From the NCBI GenBank assembly GCA_937875545.1, contig CALLYE010000111.1:1-33323 (forward strand): 33,323 nt of DNA, written 5' to 3'. The position numbers were made by a program, and so were the translations under genes. This DNA is from DTU078 sp002397345 (GTDB lineage: Bacteria > Bacillota > Clostridia > Oscillospirales > CAG-272). Within the stretch, counting starts at the first letter, position 1; each line of letters opens with the position of its first letter. Shown piece by piece: positions 24,418-33,297 of the stretch. The notes under the pieces are model-generated. The model made no database searches, was not told the DNA's origin, and saw only the letters and a list, made by a program, of their open reading frames with translations.

Positions 24418-26166
24418 ATGCATAATAACGACGAAAATAGCGCCATCACACTGTTCGTTCAGAATGGATTTAAGAGCGCTATGAAATCTACGGTATTAAA
24501 ATATCAAACATCGCTGCTGTTTTTTACGACCTTCGCGGCAATATTTCTGCGGTTTGTCTATTACGGCTTCAAATACTATCCCCAAATTGACGACTACATT
24601 CAATACCACAACTATGCCACGTCGATTGACAAATGGCGGCTTGTGACAGAGCAGGGGTTATTGTCAGCACGTCCGCTCGCGGGTCTGGCGGACGTGTTTT
24701 TTTGGTCGGAGCTGTACAGCGTCATGATCGTCGGCGTGCTGTTTATCTCGCTTATGTTCGCGGCTTCGGCGGTGATATTGTACAAGCTGTGGAACCGGTA
24801 TTTCGGCACAGGGGTTATGTTTATCGTTCTCTATTCGCTCCTGCCGCTGGGGTTTGAGGGGACATACTGGATGTCGGCTTCGACACGGATAGTCTGCGGA
24901 CTCTTTTTCTCATCGCTGGCGGGCTGGCTTCTCGATTATTTCCTGCGGGGCGGCAGGCTGTTCATTGTGCCGGTATGGTCGCTGTGCCAACTGGTCTCTT
25001 TTTGTTTCTACGAGCAGACGCTGGTGTTTTCACTTGCCCTGACGATTGTGATTATTATGTTAAACTGGCGGGCGATGCGCCGCGAACCAGAGCGGGAAGG
25101 GCGTAAGCTGCGCCTGTTATGGGGGCTATTATCGCTGGTGAACGCCGCTGTATATTTTATTTTTACCTCATCGTTTGCCAGGGGCGTCTTCGCGTCGCGG
25201 ATGAAATTGATCCTGCCGGATAACGATTATTATTTTAAGGTGTTCCTGCCCGATATAACGGGGCAGGTTTCCGACGCTTTTATAAAAGGCGGATTCTACA
25301 CGTTTTTTAAAGGGTTCAAGCGCGGCGCGCAGATTATTTTCACCGACCTGACGCAGAGCTGGAGCGTATATGTGTATATCCTTTGTGTCGCGTCTGTTTC
25401 GATAATAATTTATTTGCAGGCGCGCCGGGGAGATCGCGCCACATACAACGGACGCCGCGCCCTGTGCGCGGTGTTATGCGGTATATTTTTAACGGTCATG
25501 CCGATAATGCCGTTCTTTGTCATTTCCAACCCTTGGTTTTCGCTGCGGGCTACGGTCAGCTCGCTGCCGGGTATCGCGCTCGCCGCCGACGCACTGCTGC
25601 GGTTTATCACAAAAAACAGAACCGCGGCTGCGGCGGCTGTTTTAACCGCGATGTGCTGTGTGGCGTCGGTATCCGAGCTGCATGATTACAGAGAAACATA
25701 TTTTTACGATCAAAAAGCGGCGTCGGCAATATATAACGAGCTGTCGCGCGCCGGTATCGATAAAAAGAGCAGGACGGGTATACTGAGTTTAAACGCGTCG
25801 TATCTTGACGACCAGAATTTTTATTATCACGAGCACATACACGGCGCGACTCACAGCGGCTGGGCGCTGTACGGAGCCGTGAGCGCCACGGCGTATGACG
25901 CCGGAGATAATACCGTTCGTGGCGACATTGTCCCTCTTGCCACCGACGGTGAAAATTTTTATGCCGCGTGGAACCGCGAAACAAAAAATCTCGGCGGGTT
26001 TGACGTCCTTTATTATTGGGATGATAAAATCGGACGGCTCCTGCCCCTCCGCGCCGAGCGCTCGGATAACGGTGAATATACACTGTATTTCGCGGACGGA
26101 ACAATTTGCGCCCGTACGCGGGAGGAGAACGGTATCGGGTATATAACACTAAAATCCGATAGCTAA
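24418..26166 (+). CDS. Polytopic membrane protein, possible GT-C-type glycosyltransferase
   Basis: A 582-residue protein with about ten to eleven membrane helices between residues 30 and 420 and a soluble C-terminal domain of about 150 residues. After the first helix it has YPQIDDYIQYHNY with Asp58-Asp59, recalling the extracellular acidic motif of GT-C glycosyltransferases that use lipid-linked sugars. Other blocks were not recognised, so the function is a guess. The start is uncertain: ATG 24418 lacks a ribosome binding site, and ATG 24481 (MKSTVLKYQ), just before the first helix, is an alternative. It lies 103 bases downstream of the GH43 gene, beyond the palindromes. GC content and codon use look like its neighbours'. 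Confidence 0.65.
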   Translation: MHNNDENSAITLFVQNGFKSAMKSTVLKYQTSLLFFTTFAAIFLRFVYYGFKYYPQIDDYIQYHNYATSIDKWRLVTEQGLLSARPLAGLADVFFWSELYSVMIVGVLFISLMFAASAVILYKLWNRYFGTGVMFIVLYSLLPLGFEGTYWMSASTRIVCGLFFSSLAGWLLDYFLRGGRLFIVPVWSLCQLVSFCFYEQTLVFSLALTIVIIMLNWRAMRREPEREGRKLRLLWGLLSLVNAAVYFIFTSSFARGVFASRMKLILPDNDYYFKVFLPDITGQVSDAFIKGGFYTFFKGFKRGAQIIFTDLTQSWSVYVYILCVASVSIIIYLQARRGDRATYNGRRALCAVLCGIFLTVMPIMPFFVISNPWFSLRATVSSLPGIALAADALLRFITKNRTAAAAAVLTAMCCVASVSELHDYRETYFYDQKAASAIYNELSRAGIDKKSRTGILSLNASYLDDQNFYYHEHIHGATHSGWALYGAVSATAYDAGDNTVRGDIVPLATDGENFYAAWNRETKNLGGFDVLYYWDDKIGRLLPLRAERSDNGEYTLYFADGTICARTREENGIGYITLKSDS

Positions 26167-26313
26167 AAATAATCATTCGATAGCTAACGAAAAAAATAAT
26201 CACTCAGCCGTCACATAAAATCGCATAAAAATTAACAGATGTTTTATATCAGGAATAAAAATGCCTGATAAACTGTTTATAATTTATTAACGATTGACGG
26301 AGATTCGTCTGCA
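26167..26313. other. AT-rich intergenic region with short repeats
   Basis: CGATAGCTAAAAATAATCA and CGATAGCTAACGAAAAAAAT follow one another as an imperfect direct repeat (about 26158-26200). Further on, TATATCAGG and CCTGATAAA form a small hairpin (about 26246-26273). A TATAAT box near 26277 has no convincing -35. No gene is seen. Confidence 0.4.
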
Positions 26314-27294
26314 ATGCACAAAACAACAGATAGCGTGATAACACACCGGACAGTGTTTTTTAATTTAATATTGAAGATTACGGCGGCGCTTCTGGTCGCC
26401 GTCACGCTGTCGTTTTGCGCCCTGATGCCGTCGTCGGCAAAAGCGGCGGCAATTAACCAGACCGTGAATCTGGCTAATGTAAATAAAAACCAGAGGGGCA
26501 GCGGTTATTATTGGGATAATATCAACGACACGCTGACGCTGAACAGGCTTAACATCGACACCAAAGACGATTATGGGCTTAAACTACCCGCGGGCGCGAC
26601 AGTCGTGCTTGTGGGCGACAACAGTATCTCCGCCTCAAAAGCGGCGCTTGTTACGACGGGGACAACGATTTTCAAGGGCAACGGCTCGCTTACAATCGTG
26701 TCCGACGGCACGGGCGTCGTGTTATCCGACGCGACGGTGCTGGGCAAGGTATCGTTTTTGTCGGGCAGCTATAAAATTTCATCCGGCGGCGACGGTATTG
26801 TGTCTGAAAATGTCCGGCTTTATATCTCGGGCGGGAAAATGACGATAAACTGCGCGCCGCAGGAGGCGTATGCCATCCGCTCGCGCCTGATCGAACTGAA
26901 CAACACCAATCTCACCGCGAACGGCGCGCTTTATTCGGCGGAACCGATGGTGCTTAACAATACCGGGTTGGAAATAACGGCGTCGGGTATCGACGCGCTG
27001 CAGACGGATACGGAGCTGCGCATAACGAACATGGCGCTTAAGTCGGGCGACAGCGCGGCGTCGGCGTCAGCGGCGGCAGAGAATAAATATACGGGCGGCG
27101 CTTATGTTTTTACCGCGCCGACTTATGTCGAGCGGAAATACAGCGCGGTATTCGGCGGCGAGGTGCCGGCGTGGGTCGATTATATCGTGTTTGCGGTTGC
27201 AATAGCCGCGCTTGCGGCGGTAATAGCGCTGCCCCTTGCGATCCGCCGCCGGAAATACCTGAAGCGGTTGGAAATGTTGAAATCGTCAAAATAA
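26314..27294 (+). CDS. Surface protein with beta-helix-like repeats and C-terminal membrane anchor
   Basis: A 326-residue exported protein. It has a long N-region and signal helix (about 18-45, ending SSAKAAA), then about 220 residues of short beta-strand repeats. These contain GYYWDNINDTLTLNRLNI, ATVVLVGDNSIS and FKGNGSLTIVSDGTG, a pattern found in right-handed beta-helix or carbohydrate-binding surface proteins of gut Clostridia. A membrane helix (about 287-311) and a basic tail ending RRRKYLKRLEMLKSSK follow, so it is anchored with the bulk outside. GGAG lies 11 bases upstream. No catalytic residues are recognisable. It is followed by a terminator, so it is separate from the pilus operon. 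Confidence 0.7.
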   Translation: MHKTTDSVITHRTVFFNLILKITAALLVAVTLSFCALMPSSAKAAAINQTVNLANVNKNQRGSGYYWDNINDTLTLNRLNIDTKDDYGLKLPAGATVVLVGDNSISASKAALVTTGTTIFKGNGSLTIVSDGTGVVLSDATVLGKVSFLSGSYKISSGGDGIVSENVRLYISGGKMTINCAPQEAYAIRSRLIELNNTNLTANGALYSAEPMVLNNTGLEITASGIDALQTDTELRITNMALKSGDSAASASAAAENKYTGGAYVFTAPTYVERKYSAVFGGEVPAWVDYIVFAVAIAALAAVIALPLAIRRRKYLKRLEMLKSSK

Positions 27295-27306
27295 CAGTAT
27301 TAAAAC

Positions 27307-27349
27307 GCCTCCGATATGGGTCGCTTACCCACATCGGGGGCTTATTTTT
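27307..27349 (+). terminator. Terminator after the beta-helix surface gene
   Basis: GCCTCCGATATGGGT and ACCCACATCGGGGGC pair almost perfectly around a short loop (27307-27341), followed by TTATTTTT. It separates the surface-protein gene from the pilus operon promoter. Confidence 0.88.
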
Positions 27350-27394
27350 AAAATAATTATTTTCAAGTAAGCCGCATGAACGCGACAGTATATA

Positions 27395-27423
27395 TTGACA
27401 GTTAGTGAAAATTATGCTACAAT
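27395..27423 (+). promoter_or_regulatory. Sigma-A promoter of the pilus-type operon
   Basis: TTGACA (27395-27400), a 17-base spacer ending TGC (extended -10) and TACAAT (27418-27423). It lies about 80 bases before the first gene of the operon. Confidence 0.82.
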
Positions 27424-27504
27424 AAATGTTGATTTAATACACTGGAATAATTGTATTTTGTAAATAGAATGGAATCGTTGCCGGGAAAAGGATATGCGTG
27501 CGAT

Positions 27505-28041
27505 ATGACAAATAAAAACAAATTAACACCGCACAGGGTCCCGAATATGTCGGGAAATGGTGCCGGACCGGCGAAACGGAAGCCCTCGGGCGGCATACTG
27601 AAAAACAAGTTGTTTTTGTTCATATTTATGCCGCTGATGATTATCATTTCCGCGGTAATAATTTTTTTCATTGTTAAAGCTATCGCCGACGGCGCGTCCG
27701 TGCCGGCGTCGGGCAGCGAAAAATATGTTTATGTGCTGCCCATGTCAGAGCGTCCGGCTGACGCGGGCGGTAAAACGGGCAAAAACCCATTTCGGGCAAC
27801 CGGTCTGTCGCCCGTTATCCTGACGGGCGTGATGTACAACCCCGAAGGTTCGTCATACGCGGTGCTGCAGTCGGCAAATAAATCATATGTACTGTCCTCG
27901 GGTCAGAAAATCGGCGACACCGGCTGGACGCTGACCTCTATCTCCGGCGACGGTGTGATTGTTTCAAAAGACGATATAAACGAATCGCTGACATTGCAAT
28001 CTCAAGATATCGGCGGTATCGAAACTGTCCCGGCTGAGTGA
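27505..28041 (+). CDS. PilP/GspC-like pilus alignment protein
   Basis: A 178-residue protein with a basic cytoplasmic N-terminus, one membrane helix (35-58) and an external beta domain (about 94-165). That domain starts NPFRATG and includes LTGVMYNPEGSSYAVLQ and YVLSSGQKIGDTGWTLTSI. This matches the HR domain of GspC and the beta domain of PilP, which in diderm bacteria bind the N0 domain of the secretin. The next gene encodes exactly such an N0 (STN) domain. The start at MTNKNKL follows AAAAGGA at 12 bases; upstream in-frame starts (27451 TTG, 27469 ATG) lack a site. It is first in the operon. The assignment rests on fold-like sequence and context. Confidence 0.7.
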   Translation: MTNKNKLTPHRVPNMSGNGAGPAKRKPSGGILKNKLFLFIFMPLMIIISAVIIFFIVKAIADGASVPASGSEKYVYVLPMSERPADAGGKTGKNPFRATGLSPVILTGVMYNPEGSSYAVLQSANKSYVLSSGQKIGDTGWTLTSISGDGVIVSKDDINESLTLQSQDIGGIETVPAE

Positions 28042-28070
28042 CCTTTCGCGGGGAGCGAAGGTTTTCTTCT
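28042..28070 (+). terminator. Weak terminator or attenuator inside the pilus operon
   Basis: CCTTTCGC and GCGAAGG form a short stem (28042-28061) with a bulge, followed by TTTTCTTCT, right after the PilP-like stop codon. It may reduce transcription into the secretin-like gene. Confidence 0.45.
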
Positions 28071-28117
28071 ATTAAACAAATATATATAAGCCGATTAAAT
28101 AAAAGGACGTTATTAGC

Positions 28118-28213
28118 GTGAAAAAATTAAAGGAAAGGCAGACTGAAGGCGCGAACGCCATGCGGTATTTTCATGGATTGTTTGCGCGCTTCAGCGCATG
28201 GCGCTTATTATGA
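28118..28213 (+). CDS. Short upstream ORF coupled to the secretin-like gene
   Basis: A 31-codon reading frame starting at GTG with AAAAGGA about 10 bases upstream (28101-28107). It encodes VKKLKERQTEGANAMRYFHG and a further 11 residues, rich in Arg and Lys. Its TGA overlaps the ATG of the secretin-like gene as ATGA (28210-28213). The large gene has no ribosome binding site of its own, so translation of this leader may be needed to start it. No family is recognised; the peptide may have no function beyond coupling. Confidence 0.45.
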   Translation: MKKLKERQTEGANAMRYFHGLFARFSAWRLL

Positions 28214-30849
28214 AAAAAAATCCGGTGAAACGGTTTACGGCGATATTGACGGCATTATTTATCGTAATGGGCATACACTGCTTCGCGGCGGATGGCGATA
28301 TTTATGACACACACACCGTTGCCCCGGGCGAAACCTTGAGCACGATAGCGAAAAAATACAGCGTCACGCTGGACGAGCTTGCCGCGCTCAATAAAATAAG
28401 CGATATCAATATCATATCCGTCGGTACCGTACTGCAAATCCCCGGTACCGCTGCGAAGACGCCGGATACGGAATCGTCTGAAAATAAATTAACTCCTCCG
28501 CCGCAAACGACGGGCGCGGCCGCGAAACAGAACGCTCCGCAGCCGGCGGCGGGAGCTGCCGCACGCGGTTACAGCACGATGCTGACCTCGTTTGACACAA
28601 AAATCTCGCTTTCGTTCGTTGACACCGACATACGCGACGCCCTGTCGGCATTCGCGCTCAATATGGGTTATAACATCATTTATAAAGGCGAATCCCCGAA
28701 GATAACGATGTCTATGAAAGACGTCACCATGGGCGAAGCGTTGGATTACATGATGAAGCTGTATGACTTGACCTACATAACAAACGGCAATACAATAATT
28801 GTCGGAGATAAAAGCAAAATTACCGAATCGTTCAGCGAAGCGACTAAAATCGCTGAATTTACGACGACTTATGTAACGGCGGAAACTATTATCGCGCAGA
28901 TAAGCACGTTTAATATTCAGGTAAACGCGACGCTGTCCGGCGGAAACAAATACCGCTTTGTCGCGCAGGGACTGCCCGCCGATCTTGCGAGGCTGCGCAG
29001 CCTCATCGCAATGGTCGACCGGCGCGAGAACGCGTCGGGCGGCGAGACATCGGCGTCGACCTTTTATTCTGTCGAACTTTCCAATATAACCGCCGCCGAG
29101 TTCCAGCGTGTGCTGAGCGCGGCTGGTCTGCCGTCGGGTGTGATTTTGCCCAGCCGTCCCAATACATTGTATATCTTCGCGCTGCCGACAGAATATAACA
29201 CGATAAAATCCATTAAAGACATTGTTGACGTAAAATCATCCGCCCCTGTTACAGCCGAGCAGGAGACTATCGTCGAAAAAACGCTGAAATATGTGACCGT
29301 CGATTTAATCGAAGCGCAACTCAGCGCAAACGCCGATATTTCTATTATTAAAATCAGCACCAATAAAACCAAGCTGTGGCTGAGGGGTTATTCGGTGGGT
29401 ATTGGCGCCGCCGAAAAAATTATCGCGCTGCTAGATAAACCGGAGAACGCACAACTCACAAAAGCGCAGATATTCGACAGATTCACACCGATAGTTACAC
29501 AGTACATAACAGCGGACAGGCTGCGGGATACGTTGTCGCGGCTGTCTATCGAAGCGGTTATGATAAATTACCCCGAAAATCCTAAAACACTGTATGTTTA
29601 CGCTTCTGACAACGACCTTGTCGGAGTGCGCAATCTGTTGTCGATCATAGACATACCGGCTAACGCCGCCGCTACCGCAGACGAGATGTTGGCGCTGTTC
29701 CAGCCGGTCGAATGTAAATTCATCTCCGCCGATCAGCTTAATGACACATTAAAAAACATGTCGCTGCCGACAGGTATTATTTATGCCCAAAATCCGAACA
29801 CGCTGTATGTTTGCGCGACGGAAAATGATTTAACGAAAATCCGCGACCTTCTTAATATTATAGATATACCCGCCAACGCAGACACGGCGATAGCGTCGGA
29901 ACTGAAATCGGTGACATGCCGATATATAACCGCCGAGCAGCTTAACAAAATGCTCAGCAATATGTCGCTGCCCACGGGCTTGATTTTCAATCACAACCCG
30001 CAGATACTCTATCTCGACGTGACCGATAAACAGCTCGAGCAGATATGCGAAGTTGTCGCCGCTATTGATACCTTTGAAAATTCAAAGGCGGGCGCGGACT
30101 CGTTTAATATTTATCCGATTAATTTGTTATTCATTAACGTCGATAAAGCCGTCGATTTTGTAAACCAAATGAACCTCGGGCTGAATATTGTAAGGATGTC
30201 CAACTCACAGAAACAATTCTGGGTCATGGGCGCGTATTCGGGTTATTTGGTGGCTAAAAACGCAATCGCCGGAATAGATAATCCCGGCGCGACGCTTGTG
30301 GGATCGTTTGACACCTTCACGCTTGAAAACGTTACGGCGGGCGAAGCGAAAAAGCTGATCGATAACGCTAAAATCACAGGGGTGCTCACATATGTGCCGA
30401 ACGGACAGGAAAAAGGCAATCGCATTGTGGTGTATTTCCCGAACGACGCCAGATACGACATTATCAGCCTGATTAATAAAATTGATAATACACAGGCTAC
30501 ATACAGAAAAATAATAGAGCGATTACAGAAGAGCATATATTATAAATCCGATTTAAACGAAGATCCCAATGACCCCAACACATGGAAGCTGGTGAATGAC
30601 AGAAGAGAAATGATAGCCAATCTTGCCGGTATTCCTGTGGAAAAAATTAAAATATATTCGGAATTGGTTATGGACGGTGTATTGGAAAATGATCCGAATA
30701 AAGATTATGATAAAGTATTCGCTATCGTTTATCTCGATAATGCCACGATAATGGAAATTGAACAAGTCGAGGAAGTATTAATCCAAATTGGCAAACCGAA
30801 AGCTCCCGCGACAACAACGCCGCCGTCCGGCGGCGGGAGCGGCAACTGA
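28210..30849 (+). CDS. LysM-STN protein with eight ring-building repeats (barrel-less secretin-like)
   Basis: An 879-residue exported protein. A signal peptide (1-27) is followed by a LysM peptidoglycan-binding domain (about 32-78), a Pro/Ala-rich linker and an STN/N0 domain (about 132-201, LSFVDTDIRDALSAFALNMG). Eight NolW-type secretin N-domain repeats follow (about 215-270, 285-340, 356-409, 425-481, 497-552, 565-620, 632-690, 700-759). Most open with a strand and [VI]TAxxL or a variant, and end in a helix plus VxxID. A further domain and a Pro/Gly-rich tail end the chain. True secretins then have a large outer-membrane barrel; none is present here. The start at MKKNPVKRF overlaps the leader ORF. 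The predicted role is a wall-anchored ring around a type IV pilus; this is inference. Confidence 0.78.
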   Translation: MKKNPVKRFTAILTALFIVMGIHCFAADGDIYDTHTVAPGETLSTIAKKYSVTLDELAALNKISDINIISVGTVLQIPGTAAKTPDTESSENKLTPPPQTTGAAAKQNAPQPAAGAAARGYSTMLTSFDTKISLSFVDTDIRDALSAFALNMGYNIIYKGESPKITMSMKDVTMGEALDYMMKLYDLTYITNGNTIIVGDKSKITESFSEATKIAEFTTTYVTAETIIAQISTFNIQVNATLSGGNKYRFVAQGLPADLARLRSLIAMVDRRENASGGETSASTFYSVELSNITAAEFQRVLSAAGLPSGVILPSRPNTLYIFALPTEYNTIKSIKDIVDVKSSAPVTAEQETIVEKTLKYVTVDLIEAQLSANADISIIKISTNKTKLWLRGYSVGIGAAEKIIALLDKPENAQLTKAQIFDRFTPIVTQYITADRLRDTLSRLSIEAVMINYPENPKTLYVYASDNDLVGVRNLLSIIDIPANAAATADEMLALFQPVECKFISADQLNDTLKNMSLPTGIIYAQNPNTLYVCATENDLTKIRDLLNIIDIPANADTAIASELKSVTCRYITAEQLNKMLSNMSLPTGLIFNHNPQILYLDVTDKQLEQICEVVAAIDTFENSKAGADSFNIYPINLLFINVDKAVDFVNQMNLGLNIVRMSNSQKQFWVMGAYSGYLVAKNAIAGIDNPGATLVGSFDTFTLENVTAGEAKKLIDNAKITGVLTYVPNGQEKGNRIVVYFPNDARYDIISLINKIDNTQATYRKIIERLQKSIYYKSDLNEDPNDPNTWKLVNDRREMIANLAGIPVEKIKIYSELVMDGVLENDPNKDYDKVFAIVYLDNATIMEIEQVEEVLIQIGKPKAPATTTPPSGGGSGN

Positions 30850-30858
30850 CTACTCATC

Positions 30859-31953
30859 ATGAACGACACAATCATACATAACAAATACGCCCTCTCGCTT
30901 GACGAGCTGCTGTGCGAAGCGGTGGAGCGGGGCGCTTCCGATTTGCATATCGTCGCGAAGAAGCCGCCTGTCATTCGCATCTCAAGCGAAATGGTTTGCA
31001 CTGATCACCCCGTTATAAATCCCGACGAGGTCGAGGGTCTGATCTGCTCGATTTTAAAGCCCGAGCAGATCGAGCGTCTGAACCGCGACTTGGAATTGGA
31101 TTATTCGTATTCGCTGACGGGCGTTGCGCGCTTCCGCGGGAATATAATATACCAGCGCGGCACACTTGCCGCGGCGATACGAATCGTGCCTTTCACCGTA
31201 CCGCGTTTGGAAAACCTCGGACTGCCGGCGGACATCAAACGCCTGTGCAGCCTGCCGCGCGGACTGGTGCTCGTAACCGGTCCGACAGGTAGCGGCAAGA
31301 GCACGACGCTCGCCGCGATGCTCGACTATATAAACGAAAACTTCGCGGAAAACATTGTCACGGTTGAAGACCCCATTGAATTTTTACACACGCACAAAAA
31401 GTCTATTGTAAGGCAGCGCGAGATCGGCATCGATACCCACAGTTTCGGTATGGCGCTGCGTCAGGTGCTGCGCCACGACCCGGACGTTATTATGATAGGC
31501 GAAATGCGCGACTCCGAGAGTATCTCCATCGCCATCACCGCGGCGGAGACGGGACATTTGGTGTTCTCGACGCTGCACACGCAGACCGCGCCATTGACAA
31601 TTTCGCGTATTGTCGATTCGTTCCCGGCGGGGCAAAAGGAACAAATCCGCCAGCAGTTATCAAATTCTTTGAAGGCTGTCATATCGCAGCAGCTTATCCC
31701 CGCCGCTTCGGGCGAGGGTCGGTTGGCTGCGGTTGAATATATGATAGATTCACCTGCGGTGCGCAACCTGATCCGCGAGGAGAAGGAACACCAGCTTTAC
31801 AGCGCGATCCAAACCGGACAAAAGCTTGGTATGCAGACAATGGATCAGGCGTTATGCAATTTCGTCAGGGCGGGGAAGATCACATACGATTCCGCGCTCG
31901 AATACTGCATAGACCGCGCGGAGCTTGACCGGCTGATAAAAACAATATATTAA
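30859..31953 (+). CDS. pilT: Type IV pilus retraction ATPase PilT
   Basis: A 364-residue cytoplasmic hexameric ATPase that drives pilus retraction. Motifs: Walker A GPTGSGKST (141-149), Asp box with TVEDPIEF, Walker B-type VIMIGEMRDSES (210-221), His box GHLVFSTLHT (232-241) and the PilT-specific AVRNLIREEKEHQL (300-313), usually read AIRNLIRE. That last motif separates PilT from the assembly ATPase PilB. It starts nine bases after the secretin-like gene with no clear ribosome binding site. PilB, pilins and the prepilin peptidase are not in the window and may lie downstream. Confidence 0.95.
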   Translation: MNDTIIHNKYALSLDELLCEAVERGASDLHIVAKKPPVIRISSEMVCTDHPVINPDEVEGLICSILKPEQIERLNRDLELDYSYSLTGVARFRGNIIYQRGTLAAAIRIVPFTVPRLENLGLPADIKRLCSLPRGLVLVTGPTGSGKSTTLAAMLDYINENFAENIVTVEDPIEFLHTHKKSIVRQREIGIDTHSFGMALRQVLRHDPDVIMIGEMRDSESISIAITAAETGHLVFSTLHTQTAPLTISRIVDSFPAGQKEQIRQQLSNSLKAVISQQLIPAASGEGRLAAVEYMIDSPAVRNLIREEKEHQLYSAIQTGQKLGMQTMDQALCNFVRAGKITYDSALEYCIDRAELDRLIKTIY

Positions 31954-32055
31954 GTTAAAGACAGGGTACAATGAGAGATAATTCCGTTTGTTAATGCATA
32001 TGGAAGATACTCCGAGTATCCGCTGTATGCAGCCCCGTTTTAAGAGGTAAATCCT

Positions 32056-33264
32056 ATGCCGCTTTTCAGTTATGAATCCATTGACAAGCAAGGTCAGACT
32101 ATAAAAGGTGAGCTTGCCGCCCCCACTGTCGAAGGAGCGCTTGATAAACTCCGCGAAATGGGGCTTGTCGTTGTGGACATGAACGAGTCGGTCGCGGCAA
32201 AAAAAGAGAGAAGCGGATTATTCGGTCCGAAAAAAGTGTCGCTGACCGATTTGGCTATATTTTCCCGTCAACTCTCGTCGATGATCTCCGCCGGCATACC
32301 AATCACCCGCGCGATTTCAACGCTCGCGCGCCAGACCGCAAACCCGACGCTTTCGGAAGCGCTCGCGGATATAAGTAGAAACGTTGAGGGCGGCATGACG
32401 CTGACCGAGGCTTTTTCGCACTACCCAAAAATATTTAATAAACTGTATCTGTCGATGATCAACGCGGGCGAGGTCGGGGGATTGCTTGAAACAACCCTGC
32501 TGCGTCTGTCAAACCAGCTTCATAAAGACAAAAAGCTGCAAGACGAAATAAAATCCGCGACTTCGTACCCCAAGGGCATAGGGATATTTGCAATTACGAT
32601 TTTCATAGGTATGCTGGTGTTTTTGGTCCCCACATTCGAACAATACGCAACGGCAGACGCACCGTTTATTTCAAAACTCATCTTCGGGCTGTCCGCTTCT
32701 ATGCGCGGATATTGGTTTATTTGGATTATGGCGATCCTTGTAATCGTGTTTGCGGTTGTTATGTTCGTGCGCAGTCCGTATGGGCATAATATATGGGAAA
32801 TGACCAAATTGAAAATGCCCATATTCGGCCCGATCATATCAAAATCGGTGATTGCCCGCTTTGCGCGCACGCTTGCGACGCTTGTCGAGGGCGGCATACC
32901 CATCGTGCAGGCGCTGCAGACCGCCGGTCCGACCGCGGGCAGCGACCTGCTCTCCGCGGCTGTGGATAACGCTATCGTCCGCATTGAGGAAGGGTCGAAT
33001 ATCTCGTCGCCGTTGGAGGAGAGCGGATTGTTCCCGCCCATGGTGACGCATATGATTGCCATCGGCGAAGAATCGGGCAGCCTTCCCACGATGCTCGACA
33101 AGATCGCGGAGTTTTACGAAGAAGACGTCGAAACCGCGTCCAAACAGCTCGGCTCGATGCTCGAGCCGGTGATACTCGTGACTATCGGCGTTTTGGTGGG
33201 CGGGATGCTCATCGCGCTGTATCTGCCGATGTTCGGTGCGGTTGTAAATTCCGGCATGAGCTGA
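32056..33264 (+). CDS. pilC: Type IV pilus inner membrane platform protein PilC (GspF family)
   Basis: A 402-residue platform protein with two GspF domains (about 65-188 and 265-388) and three membrane helices (about 173-194, 219-238, 371-393). Typical blocks are DLAIFSRQLSSMISAGIPI and its second copy RFARTLATLVEGGIPIVQAL, and MIAIGEESGSLPTMLDKIAE. It binds the pilus ATPases and feeds pilins into the fibre. AAGAGG lies about 8 bases upstream, 102 bases after pilT. The gap holds a small palindrome (GATACTC-C-GAGTATC, 32006-32020) and no gene. The operon probably continues beyond the window. Confidence 0.95.
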   Translation: MPLFSYESIDKQGQTIKGELAAPTVEGALDKLREMGLVVVDMNESVAAKKERSGLFGPKKVSLTDLAIFSRQLSSMISAGIPITRAISTLARQTANPTLSEALADISRNVEGGMTLTEAFSHYPKIFNKLYLSMINAGEVGGLLETTLLRLSNQLHKDKKLQDEIKSATSYPKGIGIFAITIFIGMLVFLVPTFEQYATADAPFISKLIFGLSASMRGYWFIWIMAILVIVFAVVMFVRSPYGHNIWEMTKLKMPIFGPIISKSVIARFARTLATLVEGGIPIVQALQTAGPTAGSDLLSAAVDNAIVRIEEGSNISSPLEESGLFPPMVTHMIAIGEESGSLPTMLDKIAEFYEEDVETASKQLGSMLEPVILVTIGVLVGGMLIALYLPMFGAVVNSGMS

Positions 33265-33297
33265 TAAGCTCAAGTCAGAATAAAAAAAGTATGGAGA

